DNA of 64,000 nucleotides, taken from positions 1 to 64,000 of the forward strand of contig CAMAPL010000009.1 in the NCBI GenBank assembly GCA_945860165.1. The letters run 5' to 3'. The DNA comes from Rhizobium sp. Q54 (GTDB lineage: Bacteria > Pseudomonadota > Alphaproteobacteria > Micropepsales > Micropepsaceae). Below, piece after piece: positions 1 through 9,747 of this stretch. The notes beneath the pieces were generated by a model. It worked only from the letters and a program-made list of their open reading frames with translations, had not been told where the DNA came from and ran no database searches. The translations under genes were made by a program, and so were the position numbers. Position 1 is the first letter of the stretch; each line of letters begins with the position of its first letter.

Positions 1-58
1 AGGATGTTAAGCAGGACTTGCGGCTAACGCGGGGGGCGTGTATTCCCCCTCCCAATGC

Positions 59-148
59 GGACAGGTGGCCGAGTGGTTGAAGGCGCACGCCTGGAAAGTG
101 TGTAACGGTGAAAGCCGTTCGAGGGTTCGAATCCCTCCCTGTCCGCCA
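59..148 (+). tRNA. tRNA-Ser (anticodon GGA), CCA encoded
   Basis: GGACAGG...CCTGTCC acceptor stem, long variable arm, GGTTCGAATCC T-arm, anticodon loop CTGGAAA, 3' GCCA. Confidence 0.95.
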
Positions 149-208
149 ACAGTCAAGCCTCCAAGCAACGGGTAACGTCGCCTATCGCTGGTAGTGCGAC
201 ACAGACTC

Positions 209-303
209 TGCGGACACCACTGGCGGCCATTTGCCCCGGCTGAACCACTGCCTAGCCGTGCGGACGGATGGCGCTGGACGAGTCACGGAATGGCTGTGGC
301 GGG
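209..303 (+). repeat. Imperfect inverted repeat, left copy (partner 5607-5698)
   Basis: TGGCGGCCATTTGCCCCGGCTGAA...GCCTAGCCG...GCGGATGGCGCTGG...GGAATGGCTGTGGCGGG is found as the reverse complement at 5607-5698. Confidence 0.75.
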
Positions 304-398
304 CGCTCCATCAGGCGACAGGGCCGTGACAATGTCACGCCGTTTTCGGCTTCCTGCCCCGCCACAGCCATTAAACATCACTAAAGTGGCGATCAGTC

Positions 399-1868
399 TC
401 AATCTATTCTTTCGATCTTGTTCCCATTCGCATCAACCAAGTTTCCATCCTTATCTACCAACCCATTAAGGTTTATCCGAACAATCGCATCTGAGTAATG
501 GGGGCGATCAAGCGTCTTGAGGAAAAACTCTTTACTGGGAAGATCCTTAATCGTCCGCTCCATGGCAGGGAATGCCCCCTGAGTGGTACCTGGCGGAACG
601 CTATGAACAATCTTAGTTTTGGTAGAATTGATGGTAGCTTCACGGATCGCGATGAAAGAATGTTTACTTGGCTCTTCCTCCTGAATCACCGCAATCCCAA
701 CAGACTTTTCAGAGTCCACAACATAGGCCGGCATGGCCGTGATGCGGTAGGTGGAGGAAATTCCCATCTTTTCGCCCGTCCTAGGATCGGGGATGCCGTC
801 GGCGTTGCGCTTGAGGGCATAATAAAGCGCGACATGATCTTCATGTTCGCGGATGCCCTGCTGGCCGCCATCCTGGGAAAACGTGTTCTCGGTGTATAAT
901 TCGCGCCAGTCGCGATAGCCGCCGATCAGGCCCTTGGTATTGCCGTCCGCGCCGATCTCCAGACGGATCTTGCCCTTGCGGAGGTTGGCGCCGCCGACAT
1001 GATTGTACCACCAGGCGATGCGGGGTGCATGCAGTTCCTCGACCTGTTCAGTCTCGACCACGCCATTGCGGATCCTCGCCTTCAGTCTGGTGTACTGCTC
1101 ACTCTTGACGATACGGTAGGAGTAGTCCGCCGCGACATCGCCGCGGGCATTCTTGGTGATCTTGTCGGGTGAATAGCCGATCTCGACGATAGCGTTGTCG
1201 TCATTCATCGGGTCCTTGTTGCCCGAAATGCGGATCACCATGGTGTAGAGGCCGCCCTGCATCTTGTCGTTGGCACGCAGATGCAGCGTGGCGTTGCCAT
1301 CGCCGCGCCAAGGCGCGTCACAACCCCAGGCACGGTAGAGTGCATGATCGATGCCCTGCTCGCCATCCTCGGCGACAAAGCCGCCAGTGTTGGAATTTTT
1401 GTCCAGGTTAAAGCCACTGGAAATCTTGCCGGTCACTTCGGGTTGACCGGGATCTTCCGCTGCCCAGGGATTTACATAAGTCTCAATGCCGCGTTTCCAG
1501 CCTCGATAAGTGATGGCGCGATTCCAGATTTGAAACCTAGTAATGGTTGGCCCCCGTACCATCTCAAGCCCGGGCGGTCGAGAGATAGCCTCGATTTCAT
1601 AACTGCTACGAAAAGGCTGTTTCAGTGCGGCTTCGGTGTTCTTGTCATTGGCAAAATGGACGCTAGCGCCATGGAGGCAGTCCGAGCCCGGTTCAATCTC
1701 ACCTTTACGGGTGAACCCGGCGCGGCCGCCATAGCGGAAGGCGTATTCATAGGTGGCGACGACAAATCCGCGCTGCCAGGGCGCCGCGGCCAAGGGCTGG
1801 ATCATGGCGGCAAGTGCCGCCGTAGCCACCGAGCAAAGCAAAACGCGTTTTTGCAGAATCATAGTCAC
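399..1868 (-). CDS. Exported protein of unknown function, paralog of the product at 10753-12249
   Basis: Signal peptide; shares long blocks with the 498 aa protein (YRAWGCDAP, NKDPMNDDNA.VEIGYSPDKI, YSYRIVKSEQYT, GGYRDWR.LY.ENTF). Confidence 0.85.
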   Translation of the reverse strand: MTMILQKRVLLCSVATAALAAMIQPLAAAPWQRGFVVATYEYAFRYGGRAGFTRKGEIEPGSDCLHGASVHFANDKNTEAALKQPFRSSYEIEAISRPPGLEMVRGPTITRFQIWNRAITYRGWKRGIETYVNPWAAEDPGQPEVTGKISSGFNLDKNSNTGGFVAEDGEQGIDHALYRAWGCDAPWRGDGNATLHLRANDKMQGGLYTMVIRISGNKDPMNDDNAIVEIGYSPDKITKNARGDVAADYSYRIVKSEQYTRLKARIRNGVVETEQVEELHAPRIAWWYNHVGGANLRKGKIRLEIGADGNTKGLIGGYRDWRELYTENTFSQDGGQQGIREHEDHVALYYALKRNADGIPDPRTGEKMGISSTYRITAMPAYVVDSEKSVGIAVIQEEEPSKHSFIAIREATINSTKTKIVHSVPPGTTQGAFPAMERTIKDLPSKEFFLKTLDRPHYSDAIVRINLNGLVDKDGNLVDANGNKIERID

Positions 1869-2082
1869 CCTCCTCTAAACCGTTTTGATGCCGACCTTAG
1901 CCGAAGCAATTTTACTCTAGCACATAATTACGGCCCTGTGGGGCCGGGTTAAGTCAATGAAAATTCTACTAGGTGCTCCCGCCTCATCACTATTGATCGG
2001 CCCCCAATGAGTTGTCCAGTTGGTATGTAGGTTTAAGGGCTGCATTTGTGCCACCCCGCTGCTACCTGGCTGATGTGTCAGC

Positions 2083-2229
2083 CTACTCCAACCGATCCTT
2101 CGCCTTAGCCTCGTCGACGGTCTGCCACTAAATGTTCACCGGGGTATCCGGCCCGCCGCGCTTCAGGGCGATCACATGATCAATGATGTAGCCGGGGCAT
2201 GGCCCTGTCGGCAGATGTGTGGCGGGGCA
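2083..2229 (-). pseudogene. HNH endonuclease C-terminal remnant
   Basis: Minus-strand frame reads GYIIDHVIALKRGGPDTPVNI*WQTVDEAKAKDRLE*, HNH-like with an internal stop and no intact N-terminus. Confidence 0.6.
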
Positions 2230-2399
2230 TGGATGCTCACGCTTGAAGGCTGTCCTAGACGCGGCCAAAGCCCCATCTGGATAGAACACAAGCTATGCAG
2301 TAGTCTCAGTTCCGCTGGTACAAAATATCCGGCAGGCCACATGCTCACTGCCGCACTTGGTTCGCTTCAGAAGCAAAAAAACATCAGGGGACATAACCC

Positions 2400-3758
2400 A
2401 TGAGCCTCACTGACAATACTCATCGCCGGGAGCGTGTGAATAGCCGAATTGTATTGTGGTCGCTGACGTCAGCCTTAGCTGGATTTCTATTCGGATTCGA
2501 TACCGTCGTGATCTCGGGCGCCGAACAGAAAATCCAGTCACTGTGGTCGCTCAGTCCTGGCGTACATGGCATGGCGATGGCTTCAACGCTCTACGGGACC
2601 GTCGTGGGGTCATTGTTCGGTGGGTGGCCGACCGACCGTTTCGGCCGGAAGCGGACGCTTCTCGCTATTGGCGTACTATACATAATATCAGCGATTTGGT
2701 CGGCAATGGCTCTAGATGTGCATTCCTTCATTCTCGCACGTCTGCTTGGCGGCTTCGGCATTGGCCTCTCGACTGTTGCGGCTCCATTATATATCTCAGA
2801 GATTTCACCTCCCCGTTATAGAGGGCTATTAGCCGGCACTTTTCAGTTCAATATAGTGTTTGGCATCGTGGTTGCTTACATATCCAACTCGATGTTGGCC
2901 GGAATTGGCGAGCACGACTGGCGTTGGATGCTGGGTGTCGCCGCTCTTCCGTCAATTCTCTACGCGCTTTTGTGTCTTCTCATCCCCGAAAGTCCGCGCT
3001 GGCTCCTGAGCAAAAAGCATGATCGGCCCGCCGGGTTGGCAGTCTTGCGATTGATCCACCCAGAGTCGTCTCCGAAAGAAATCGATGGTGTCGCCAATGA
3101 GATTGTTGCCGCGGCACCGAGCCGGGGCGGACAAAAGCGCTTCTGGAGAAAATCACTCAGGACGCCAATTCTCCTTGCCTTTCTTGTGGCCTTTTTTAAT
3201 CAGCTCTCAGGAATTAACGCCGTCCTGTATTTTGCACCGAGGATATTCACGATGGCTGGTCTTAGCGAACATGCAGCATTACTTCAGTCGGTCGGCATTG
3301 GTGTCGTCTTGCTTATTTTTACCTCTATTGGCCTTTGGCTAATCGATCGACTTGGTCGTCGCATGCTACTGATTGTTGGCTCGTATGGTTATATCGCCTC
3401 GTTAGGCCTCATTAGTTGGGCATTCTTCACGGGGCAATTCTATCTCATCCCATTGGGGCTTTTTTCTTTCATTGCGGCACATGCAATCGGGCAAGGCACG
3501 GTGATTTGGGTACTGATCTCCGAGGTTTTTCCGACCGAACATCGCGCTGAAGGACAGGCATTGGGAAGTTCTACCCATTGGGTATTCGCCGCACTTATTA
3601 CAAGCTTCTTCCCTCTAACCGCATCGCTGGTGCACCCTGGATACATTTTCCTGTTTTTCACCGGGATGATGGTGCTTCAGTTTATTTGGGTGAAAAGCTT
3701 TGTGATTGAAACCAAGGGTGTTCCGCTCGAGCAAATGCAGCAGCACCTCGCTCGATGA
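2400..3758 (+). CDS. MFS sugar porter (sugar:H+ symporter, XylE/GalP-like)
   Basis: GFDTVVISGA, DRFGRKR, PESPRWLL, DRLGRR and PETKG-like C-terminus (IETKGVPLEQM) sugar-porter motifs. Confidence 0.9.
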   Translation: MSLTDNTHRRERVNSRIVLWSLTSALAGFLFGFDTVVISGAEQKIQSLWSLSPGVHGMAMASTLYGTVVGSLFGGWPTDRFGRKRTLLAIGVLYIISAIWSAMALDVHSFILARLLGGFGIGLSTVAAPLYISEISPPRYRGLLAGTFQFNIVFGIVVAYISNSMLAGIGEHDWRWMLGVAALPSILYALLCLLIPESPRWLLSKKHDRPAGLAVLRLIHPESSPKEIDGVANEIVAAAPSRGGQKRFWRKSLRTPILLAFLVAFFNQLSGINAVLYFAPRIFTMAGLSEHAALLQSVGIGVVLLIFTSIGLWLIDRLGRRMLLIVGSYGYIASLGLISWAFFTGQFYLIPLGLFSFIAAHAIGQGTVIWVLISEVFPTEHRAEGQALGSSTHWVFAALITSFFPLTASLVHPGYIFLFFTGMMVLQFIWVKSFVIETKGVPLEQMQQHLAR

Positions 3759-3825
3759 GTGATCGTCCAGCTGTTTGCAATCCGCATCCGCAATAGGATC
3801 GTGATCGACCAGAAGGTTAACGCTA

Positions 3826-5280
3826 TTGTACCTGGGTCTAGATATAGGAACATCTGCCGTCAAAGCAGTATTGCTAGATGAGAGCGGTACCGTCTCGGCT
3901 GAAGCTAGCCAGCCGTTAAGGACCACACGCCAGAAGCCATTATGGTCCGAGCAGGCACCGGATGACTGGTGGACGGCGGCAAATGCCGCCATCGCCGTAC
4001 TCCCCCCGGCGCTGCGTGCGGTTGTAAAGGGCGTAGGCCTATCGGGCCAGATGCACGGGGCGGTCTTGATCGATCGCGCTGATCGGCCGTTACGTCCGGC
4101 AATTTTATGGAATGATGGTCGATCTAGCGCTGAATGTGCAGAAATTGAGAAGCTTTACCCGCAGTCCCGCGTCATCACCGGCAATGCTGCAATGCCTGGT
4201 TTTACAGCACCAAAGATGATTTGGGTACACCGACACGAGCCCGATGTCGCGGCTGCGGTCTTCAAGGTACTTCTTCCCAAGGACTATGTGCGATTACGTA
4301 TGACCGGGGACTATGCGACTGATATGTCAGATGCTAGCGGCACCTTGTGGCTCGACGTCGGCAAGCGTGCGTGGTCGATGGATATGCTGGCTGCGTGTGA
4401 TCTTGATGAAGCACAAATGCCGATGCTCTATGAAGGCTGCGAGCAGACCGGAATCCTGCGCCAAAAAGTAGCGACAGCGTGGGGAATGAAGCGAGTACCA
4501 GTAGTGGCAGGCGGAAGCGATAATGCCGCTGGTGCTATTGGATGTGGCATCATACAAGACGGCGATGCCTTTCTGTCATTAGGCACGTCCGGCGTCCTAT
4601 TTGTAGCTAGCGATGGCTTCTCGCCCGCAGCTGACCATGGAATTCACACCTTTTGCCACGCAATACCTGCACGTTGGCACCGAATGGCAGTTCATTTGTC
4701 AGCTGGCGCATCGCTTGAGTGGATCTCGGGCGTGATCGGGGCACGCGATATCGGTTCGGCCCTTGCTTTGGTGCAGAATGGAGGCAATCCATTCGTTGGA
4801 CGGGAGATGTTCCTGCCATACCTTTCTGGCGAACGCACACCACACAACAACCCAAACGCGAGTGGCGTGCTATTTGGCCTTTCGCATGAAAGTGATCCGG
4901 GTGCGTTGGTGCAAGCCGTTTTGGAGGGCGTGGCTTTTGCATTCGCTGATGGGTTGGCCGCGCTTGAGGCTGGCGGAAAATCTATCAAGGAACTGAAGGT
5001 AATCGGAGGGGGTACGCGGTCGATCCTATGGGGGCGTATCTTAGCGAGCGCCCTCGACCGCCCCCTTGTGTATGGCGATGATGCGCATATCGGTCCCGCC
5101 TTTGGTGCGGCCCGACTCGCGCAGATTGCCGTTACTGGAGCGCGTCCTGAGGATATTGCGCAGCCGCCCAGAATCGACCGCATCGTTGAACCAGAAGCGG
5201 CACTAGTAGCGCGGGCTTGTGAGAAGCTGACGCGGTTTCGCGCGCTCTACCCTGCGCTCAAATGCGCTTTTGGTGCCTAA
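3826..5280 (+). CDS. xylB: Xylulokinase (FGGY kinase), TTG start
   Basis: YLGLDIGTSAVKAVLLDE N-terminus, LSGQMHG, FLPYLSGERTPHNNP, VIGGGTRS; follows a sugar porter. Confidence 0.92.
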   Translation: MYLGLDIGTSAVKAVLLDESGTVSAEASQPLRTTRQKPLWSEQAPDDWWTAANAAIAVLPPALRAVVKGVGLSGQMHGAVLIDRADRPLRPAILWNDGRSSAECAEIEKLYPQSRVITGNAAMPGFTAPKMIWVHRHEPDVAAAVFKVLLPKDYVRLRMTGDYATDMSDASGTLWLDVGKRAWSMDMLAACDLDEAQMPMLYEGCEQTGILRQKVATAWGMKRVPVVAGGSDNAAGAIGCGIIQDGDAFLSLGTSGVLFVASDGFSPAADHGIHTFCHAIPARWHRMAVHLSAGASLEWISGVIGARDIGSALALVQNGGNPFVGREMFLPYLSGERTPHNNPNASGVLFGLSHESDPGALVQAVLEGVAFAFADGLAALEAGGKSIKELKVIGGGTRSILWGRILASALDRPLVYGDDAHIGPAFGAARLAQIAVTGARPEDIAQPPRIDRIVEPEAALVARACEKLTRFRALYPALKCAFGA

Positions 5281-5606
5281 TGTGTGAAATCGCGTCCAAC
5301 AATGCCCCCCCCTAACAAGATGTCACTTATCGCATTCACTGGGAAATAGTTGAATTTGGTGGGCTCACGATTAAACGCGAAACGCACCCCTCCCCCTCAA
5401 ATCTCAATTGTTTGCAACAAGTTCAACGAGATAAACGGCCAAGCGGGCAGTGTCATTGTTGGGTGCGATTTTACAAGCCGGGCAACTGGTATTGTCAGGC
5501 GCATCGGCTTTAGGAGGCGGACTTGTTGATCTTAAACATTGCTGCGGGGGTCGTGATTGGCGGCGTTTGCTTATATTATATCCTACAGCGTCTGCGCGGC
5601 ATGTGA

Positions 5607-5698
5607 CCCCGCCACAGCCATTCCCAGCCTCGCCCAGCGCCATCCGCCCTGCCCGGCTAGGCATATATTCAGCCGGGGTAAATGGCCGCCAGCGGACA
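5607..5698 (-). repeat. Imperfect inverted repeat, right copy (partner 209-303)
   Basis: Reverse complement matches 209-303 over about 90 bp. Confidence 0.75.
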
Positions 5699-5972
5699 CA
5701 CTAGAGTCCCTATGAGTCACGCCTAGTCAGATAGGCCAGTTCCACCTTCTCACCCGGCGTCAGATCAAGCCCGGCGGCACCACAAAGCGGCCATTCGTCT
5801 ATGGCGCAGGCGCTTTGTTGTCGGGCACCGTTTTCAAGTTCTCTTCCACGGCGCCTGAGACCAATGGATAGGTCGATTGACCGTAATGGCCGGCCCCCAA
5901 GCCCGTAGCACTTGCTACAATGACCTGAGCCCCAGCTTTCATCCAGTGGGAGATAGAGCCTGACCTTCCCAC

Positions 5973-6011
5973 AAAAAAAGAATGGCCCGGACTATCTGCG
6001 GTCCGGGCCAC
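5973..6011 (-). terminator. Rho-independent terminator downstream of the TonB receptor
   Basis: On the minus strand TGGCCCGGAC...GTCCGGGCCA stem followed by TTCTTTTTTTG. Confidence 0.8.
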
Positions 6012-6035
6012 AACGCTAGACTGAGATAGGCTTTG

Positions 6036-8930
6036 CTACATCTTGTATTTGAGGCCGATCGAATATTGGCGGCCAATCATGTCGTACAGCGTGCGGTTGC
6101 TGTAGTTGCTACCGGCGATAAGGAAGCTGGGCGTCGACGGCGGATCGCGATCGAACAGATTGTTGATCGAGAATGCCAGCGAAACTCCGGTTTGCGGAAA
6201 CGCATCAAAGGTGATCGTGGTGTCGGTGTAATAGACGCTGCCAACCTGGTTGGGATAAATGCCCGAACCGTTGTTGTTGGTGTTGTCGAACTTGCCGCCA
6301 CCGACCCAGCGTTCCTGCACATACCACCCCCAACGGCCCAGATCGACATTGGCGGAGTAGACGCCGCTCCACTTGGGCAGAGAATTTCCGATGTCGCCGG
6401 CAAGCTGGATGGGCGAGGCGCCCTGCACCTGGGTGGTGAACTGGCCAATATAGTTGACAAGGCCACGGAAGGTTACACTCCCGTCTAGGTCCGGTATCAC
6501 GCCTGACAGAGGTGTGCTGTAGGACACCTCAAAGTCCACACCCTTGGTCTGGCGGGCGGCTGCATTGAAGAACGGCAAGGAGATTCGCGACAGGGTTCCG
6601 GTGGGATTGCGAGTGATGAAGGAGCATTGCTGGGCGGAACCGTTGGCGCAGAAATTCAGTTCCTGCTGGGCTGACAGCGTGGAAATCGCCTTGCTGATGT
6701 TGATCTGGTAGTAGTCGACTGAGAATTCCAGGCCCGGCGCAAAACCGTTGAACAGGCTATACGGCGTGAAGACAGCACCCACCGTTGAGGTGTTGGCCGT
6801 TTCCGGCTGCAGGAGGGGGTTGCCCACCGCGCCTGTGATAACGTTGGTGGTGACGCCGCCATTGGCAGGGTCCTGCACCGTTGAGGTCCCCTGGCTGGAG
6901 CCTTGGTAGAGCTCGCCCAGATTGGCAGCCCGGATGTCAGTCGAACGGGATGCGCGCACGCGCAGACCATCAGTCGGCTCATACACTAGGCCCAGCTTCC
7001 ACGGCACGACGCCGCCGGAGGTGCTGTAGCTCACATAACGCACCGCGCCGTTGAGGCTAAGTGACTGGACCCCAGGCAGGTTCTGCAGCAACGGCACTTG
7101 CAGTTCACCGAATACTTCCGTGACGTTGTACCCACCGCGTGTCGGCTGCGGGTTAGTGCGCTCGAAGCCACCCAACGTGTTGATCAAGCCCGCGGGGAAC
7201 GCCGCGCCGATGCCAGCGTTCGAGCGGATTTCCTGGGACTGCGCGTCAGTGACCTGGTTGAAAGCTTCCCGGCGATAGCTGGTACCCAGGGCCGCCGACA
7301 CCGTGCCGCCCTGTATATCGAACAAGTCGCCCTTCGCGCTGAATTCCGCCACATCCTCAGCCACGCGCACGATCTGAATCGCGGTGCCAGTAGTGTACTT
7401 CAGTGAAGCCGCAGAAGCCCGTCCCACACCGAAGATGTTCAGGGGGATGCAGCCGACCGGATTGCTAGTGGCGGTGGCGAGGGGATTGGACAGCGATTCA
7501 CGGCAGACGATCTGGCCGGTCGCCGGGTTCACTACCGCATCGGAGGCGCGATACAGATTGCGAGAGATAGGGTCGTCGAGGGTCTTGTAGGAGTCCCGAT
7601 TGCGTCCCATCTGGCCATAGGCATTATAGGTCCAGCTGCTGCCAGGCACCTTGCCGTCAAAGCCGATTGTCACCGTACCGCTGCTAGTGATTGCATCCAT
7701 GTGCGGAATATTAAAGTCAGGGCTGATGCGGCCGACGCTGAAGGTGGCGATGCCCAAGCCTGCCGGAGACGCCAGATAATCCTTGATAGTTTGTGGTAGG
7801 AAGGCGTTGTCGCGCAAGACCGTGAAGCTGGTATTGCTCAGCTCGAAGGTCGGCAGGCTGTTGTACTCGATATGGTTCTGCGATGCCATGGCCTGAACAT
7901 AGATCGAGAAATTGTCGCTGGCGTCGTAAGTAGCGCGAGTAAAGATTTGGTCACGGCGCTGCGATGGCTGCAGCGTCAGCAGGGTATTGGGATTGTAGCC
8001 ATCACCGCCCGACATCTGGGCGGCACTGCGAAGCGTGCCATAGTTGAACGGAATTGCTGCGCCATTCTGGTCAAACGCTGTTCCGGCCAGCTTTGAATTG
8101 GTAATCAGTCCACCCAGCGCCGCCACCGAGGAATAAGGTTGGGTCACAACCAGCAGGGCGGAATTGGTTGGCGATGTTGGCAGGGTCTTGATGTAGGCGG
8201 GATTGGAGATCGCTGAAACTGCACGGCTGGTCCAAGCGCGCGCGCTTGCGGCGGTAACGCCATTGCTCTTGTAGTCCAAGACGCTGCCAACCAAGTGCAG
8301 GCGATCATTTAGGAACGACATTCCGCCAGTGATTGACGTCTTGTAGTGGAGATTGTCGCCGCTTCCTGAGATGCCGGTCTGTGCGTCGGCCTTCAGGCCC
8401 TCGTACTTGGTGTCTAGAATGAAGTTAACAACCCCCGACACTGCGTCGGAACCATAGGCGGCGGAAGCGCCACCGGTCACGATATCAACCCGTTGGATCA
8501 GGGCCTCAGGGATCTGCGCGGCATCAACGCTACCGGCACTGCTCGCCGGCACCATGCGCCGACCGTCCAGCAAGACCAGAGTGCGCTGTACACCCAGACC
8601 ACGCAGGTTGAGATAGCCGGCGCCATTGCTGGACGTGGTGCCGGTGCTCTGGTTGGCAACACTCACTGACCCCTTAAAAGCTGGCAGTTGGAGCAGACCG
8701 TCCACCACGTTGCGCGGCGCCGCTAACTGCAGTTGCTCAGTGGAGACCACGGTGACAGGCGTGGGCGCCTGCGCACCGTTGGTGACCAATCTCGAGCCGC
8801 TGACGACGACGGATTCAACTCCGCCACTTAGCTGCGCCTGAGCAGGCGCAGTGGCCGCTGTCAATGCCAGTACGGAAACAGAAAAAGCCGCAGCGCGCGC
8901 GACACTCGGGTATTGTTTATTATAGAGCAT
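6036..8930 (-). CDS. TonB-dependent receptor
   Basis: 964 aa; plug motifs (LRGLGVQRTLVLLDGRR, IQRVDIVTGGASAAYGSDAVSGVVNF) and C-terminal aromatic barrel end. Confidence 0.93.
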   Translation of the reverse strand: MLYNKQYPSVARAAAFSVSVLALTAATAPAQAQLSGGVESVVVSGSRLVTNGAQAPTPVTVVSTEQLQLAAPRNVVDGLLQLPAFKGSVSVANQSTGTTSSNGAGYLNLRGLGVQRTLVLLDGRRMVPASSAGSVDAAQIPEALIQRVDIVTGGASAAYGSDAVSGVVNFILDTKYEGLKADAQTGISGSGDNLHYKTSITGGMSFLNDRLHLVGSVLDYKSNGVTAASARAWTSRAVSAISNPAYIKTLPTSPTNSALLVVTQPYSSVAALGGLITNSKLAGTAFDQNGAAIPFNYGTLRSAAQMSGGDGYNPNTLLTLQPSQRRDQIFTRATYDASDNFSIYVQAMASQNHIEYNSLPTFELSNTSFTVLRDNAFLPQTIKDYLASPAGLGIATFSVGRISPDFNIPHMDAITSSGTVTIGFDGKVPGSSWTYNAYGQMGRNRDSYKTLDDPISRNLYRASDAVVNPATGQIVCRESLSNPLATATSNPVGCIPLNIFGVGRASAASLKYTTGTAIQIVRVAEDVAEFSAKGDLFDIQGGTVSAALGTSYRREAFNQVTDAQSQEIRSNAGIGAAFPAGLINTLGGFERTNPQPTRGGYNVTEVFGELQVPLLQNLPGVQSLSLNGAVRYVSYSTSGGVVPWKLGLVYEPTDGLRVRASRSTDIRAANLGELYQGSSQGTSTVQDPANGGVTTNVITGAVGNPLLQPETANTSTVGAVFTPYSLFNGFAPGLEFSVDYYQINISKAISTLSAQQELNFCANGSAQQCSFITRNPTGTLSRISLPFFNAAARQTKGVDFEVSYSTPLSGVIPDLDGSVTFRGLVNYIGQFTTQVQGASPIQLAGDIGNSLPKWSGVYSANVDLGRWGWYVQERWVGGGKFDNTNNNGSGIYPNQVGSVYYTDTTITFDAFPQTGVSLAFSINNLFDRDPPSTPSFLIAGSNYSNRTLYDMIGRQYSIGLKYKM

Positions 8931-9054
8931 AGCTTCCTCGCGATTTTAAATTTCTAAATATGATATTGGTGATGAAAACAGCCTATCGGCTTGTTTCTTT
9001 GACCCGCTTCTGGGCTGCGATGCGGGCCTCATAGGCCGGGCACCGCCGCATAGA

Positions 9055-9312
9055 TCAATTGTTTTGCGCCGAGGGTAAAACCGCGCCCTGGGCCATTGCG
9101 GCGACCGTCAGTTTCCCTGCCCTACGATAGGGACGGTCCAGGGTACTGATGGTCGCCTCTGGCTTAAAGCACTGGAGCGCGCCATCCAGTTCGCCGTTGC
9201 AGGGCATGCCATTGGCATCAAGTTTGGGCTTGTTCTGCGCCTCAGCGCCAACGGCAAACATGGCAAGTACCGCTAAGGACGCCGCGGCCGCCAGAGCAAT
9301 GCGTACTTTCAT
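9055..9312 (-). CDS. Small exported hypothetical protein
   Basis: 85 aa with clear signal peptide ending AEAQ, two Cys; lies behind the receptor promoter region. Confidence 0.55.
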   Translation of the reverse strand: MKVRIALAAAASLAVLAMFAVGAEAQNKPKLDANGMPCNGELDGALQCFKPEATISTLDRPYRRAGKLTVAAMAQGAVLPSAQNN

Positions 9313-9512
9313 ATAATTCCACCATGACCATTATTGTTGGACTTTTAGGTCTTTATTAGAAAAAAATTATTCTCCCCGCATGCGGGCATTACATGCCTGC
9401 CGGTCTCGGTACACCGTTACGATAAGTGAAAAGAATTTAGCAGAAAATGTGGGCGAGTAAAGACGTATTCCAAATTCTGTTAACTAGTATCAATATATGG
9501 TACATTAGCTTG

Positions 9513-9565
9513 CGCAACTAAAAAAAAGCCTGCGTTTACGCAAACGAACCAGTGAGCCAAAGGGG
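9513..9565 (+). promoter_or_regulatory. Leader/operator-like conserved block, orphan copy
   Basis: CAACTAAAAAAAAGCCTGCGTTTACGCAAACGAACCAGTGAGCCAAAGGGG closely matches 16097-16144. Confidence 0.6.
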
Positions 9566-9747
9566 TCGGCTTAGCTTTTCCGAGCGACAAAGCGACCATA
9601 GTTTCTGCATTTGCGGCGCAGCGGAATTAGGTGGCGACGCTATCAACCAGGGCTGGCTCAATAATCCTGCCTGAAAAAGCTGGGCAGTATGGCTCTCCGG
9701 CATCCATTCAAAGAGGGCGCCTCAAAAGTGTATCATCCGGGTGATGC

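Noticed and set aside
59-148. tRNA-Ser as an attachment site for an intact genomic island
   Set aside because: No integrase follows and no direct repeat of the tRNA 3' end was found in the window.
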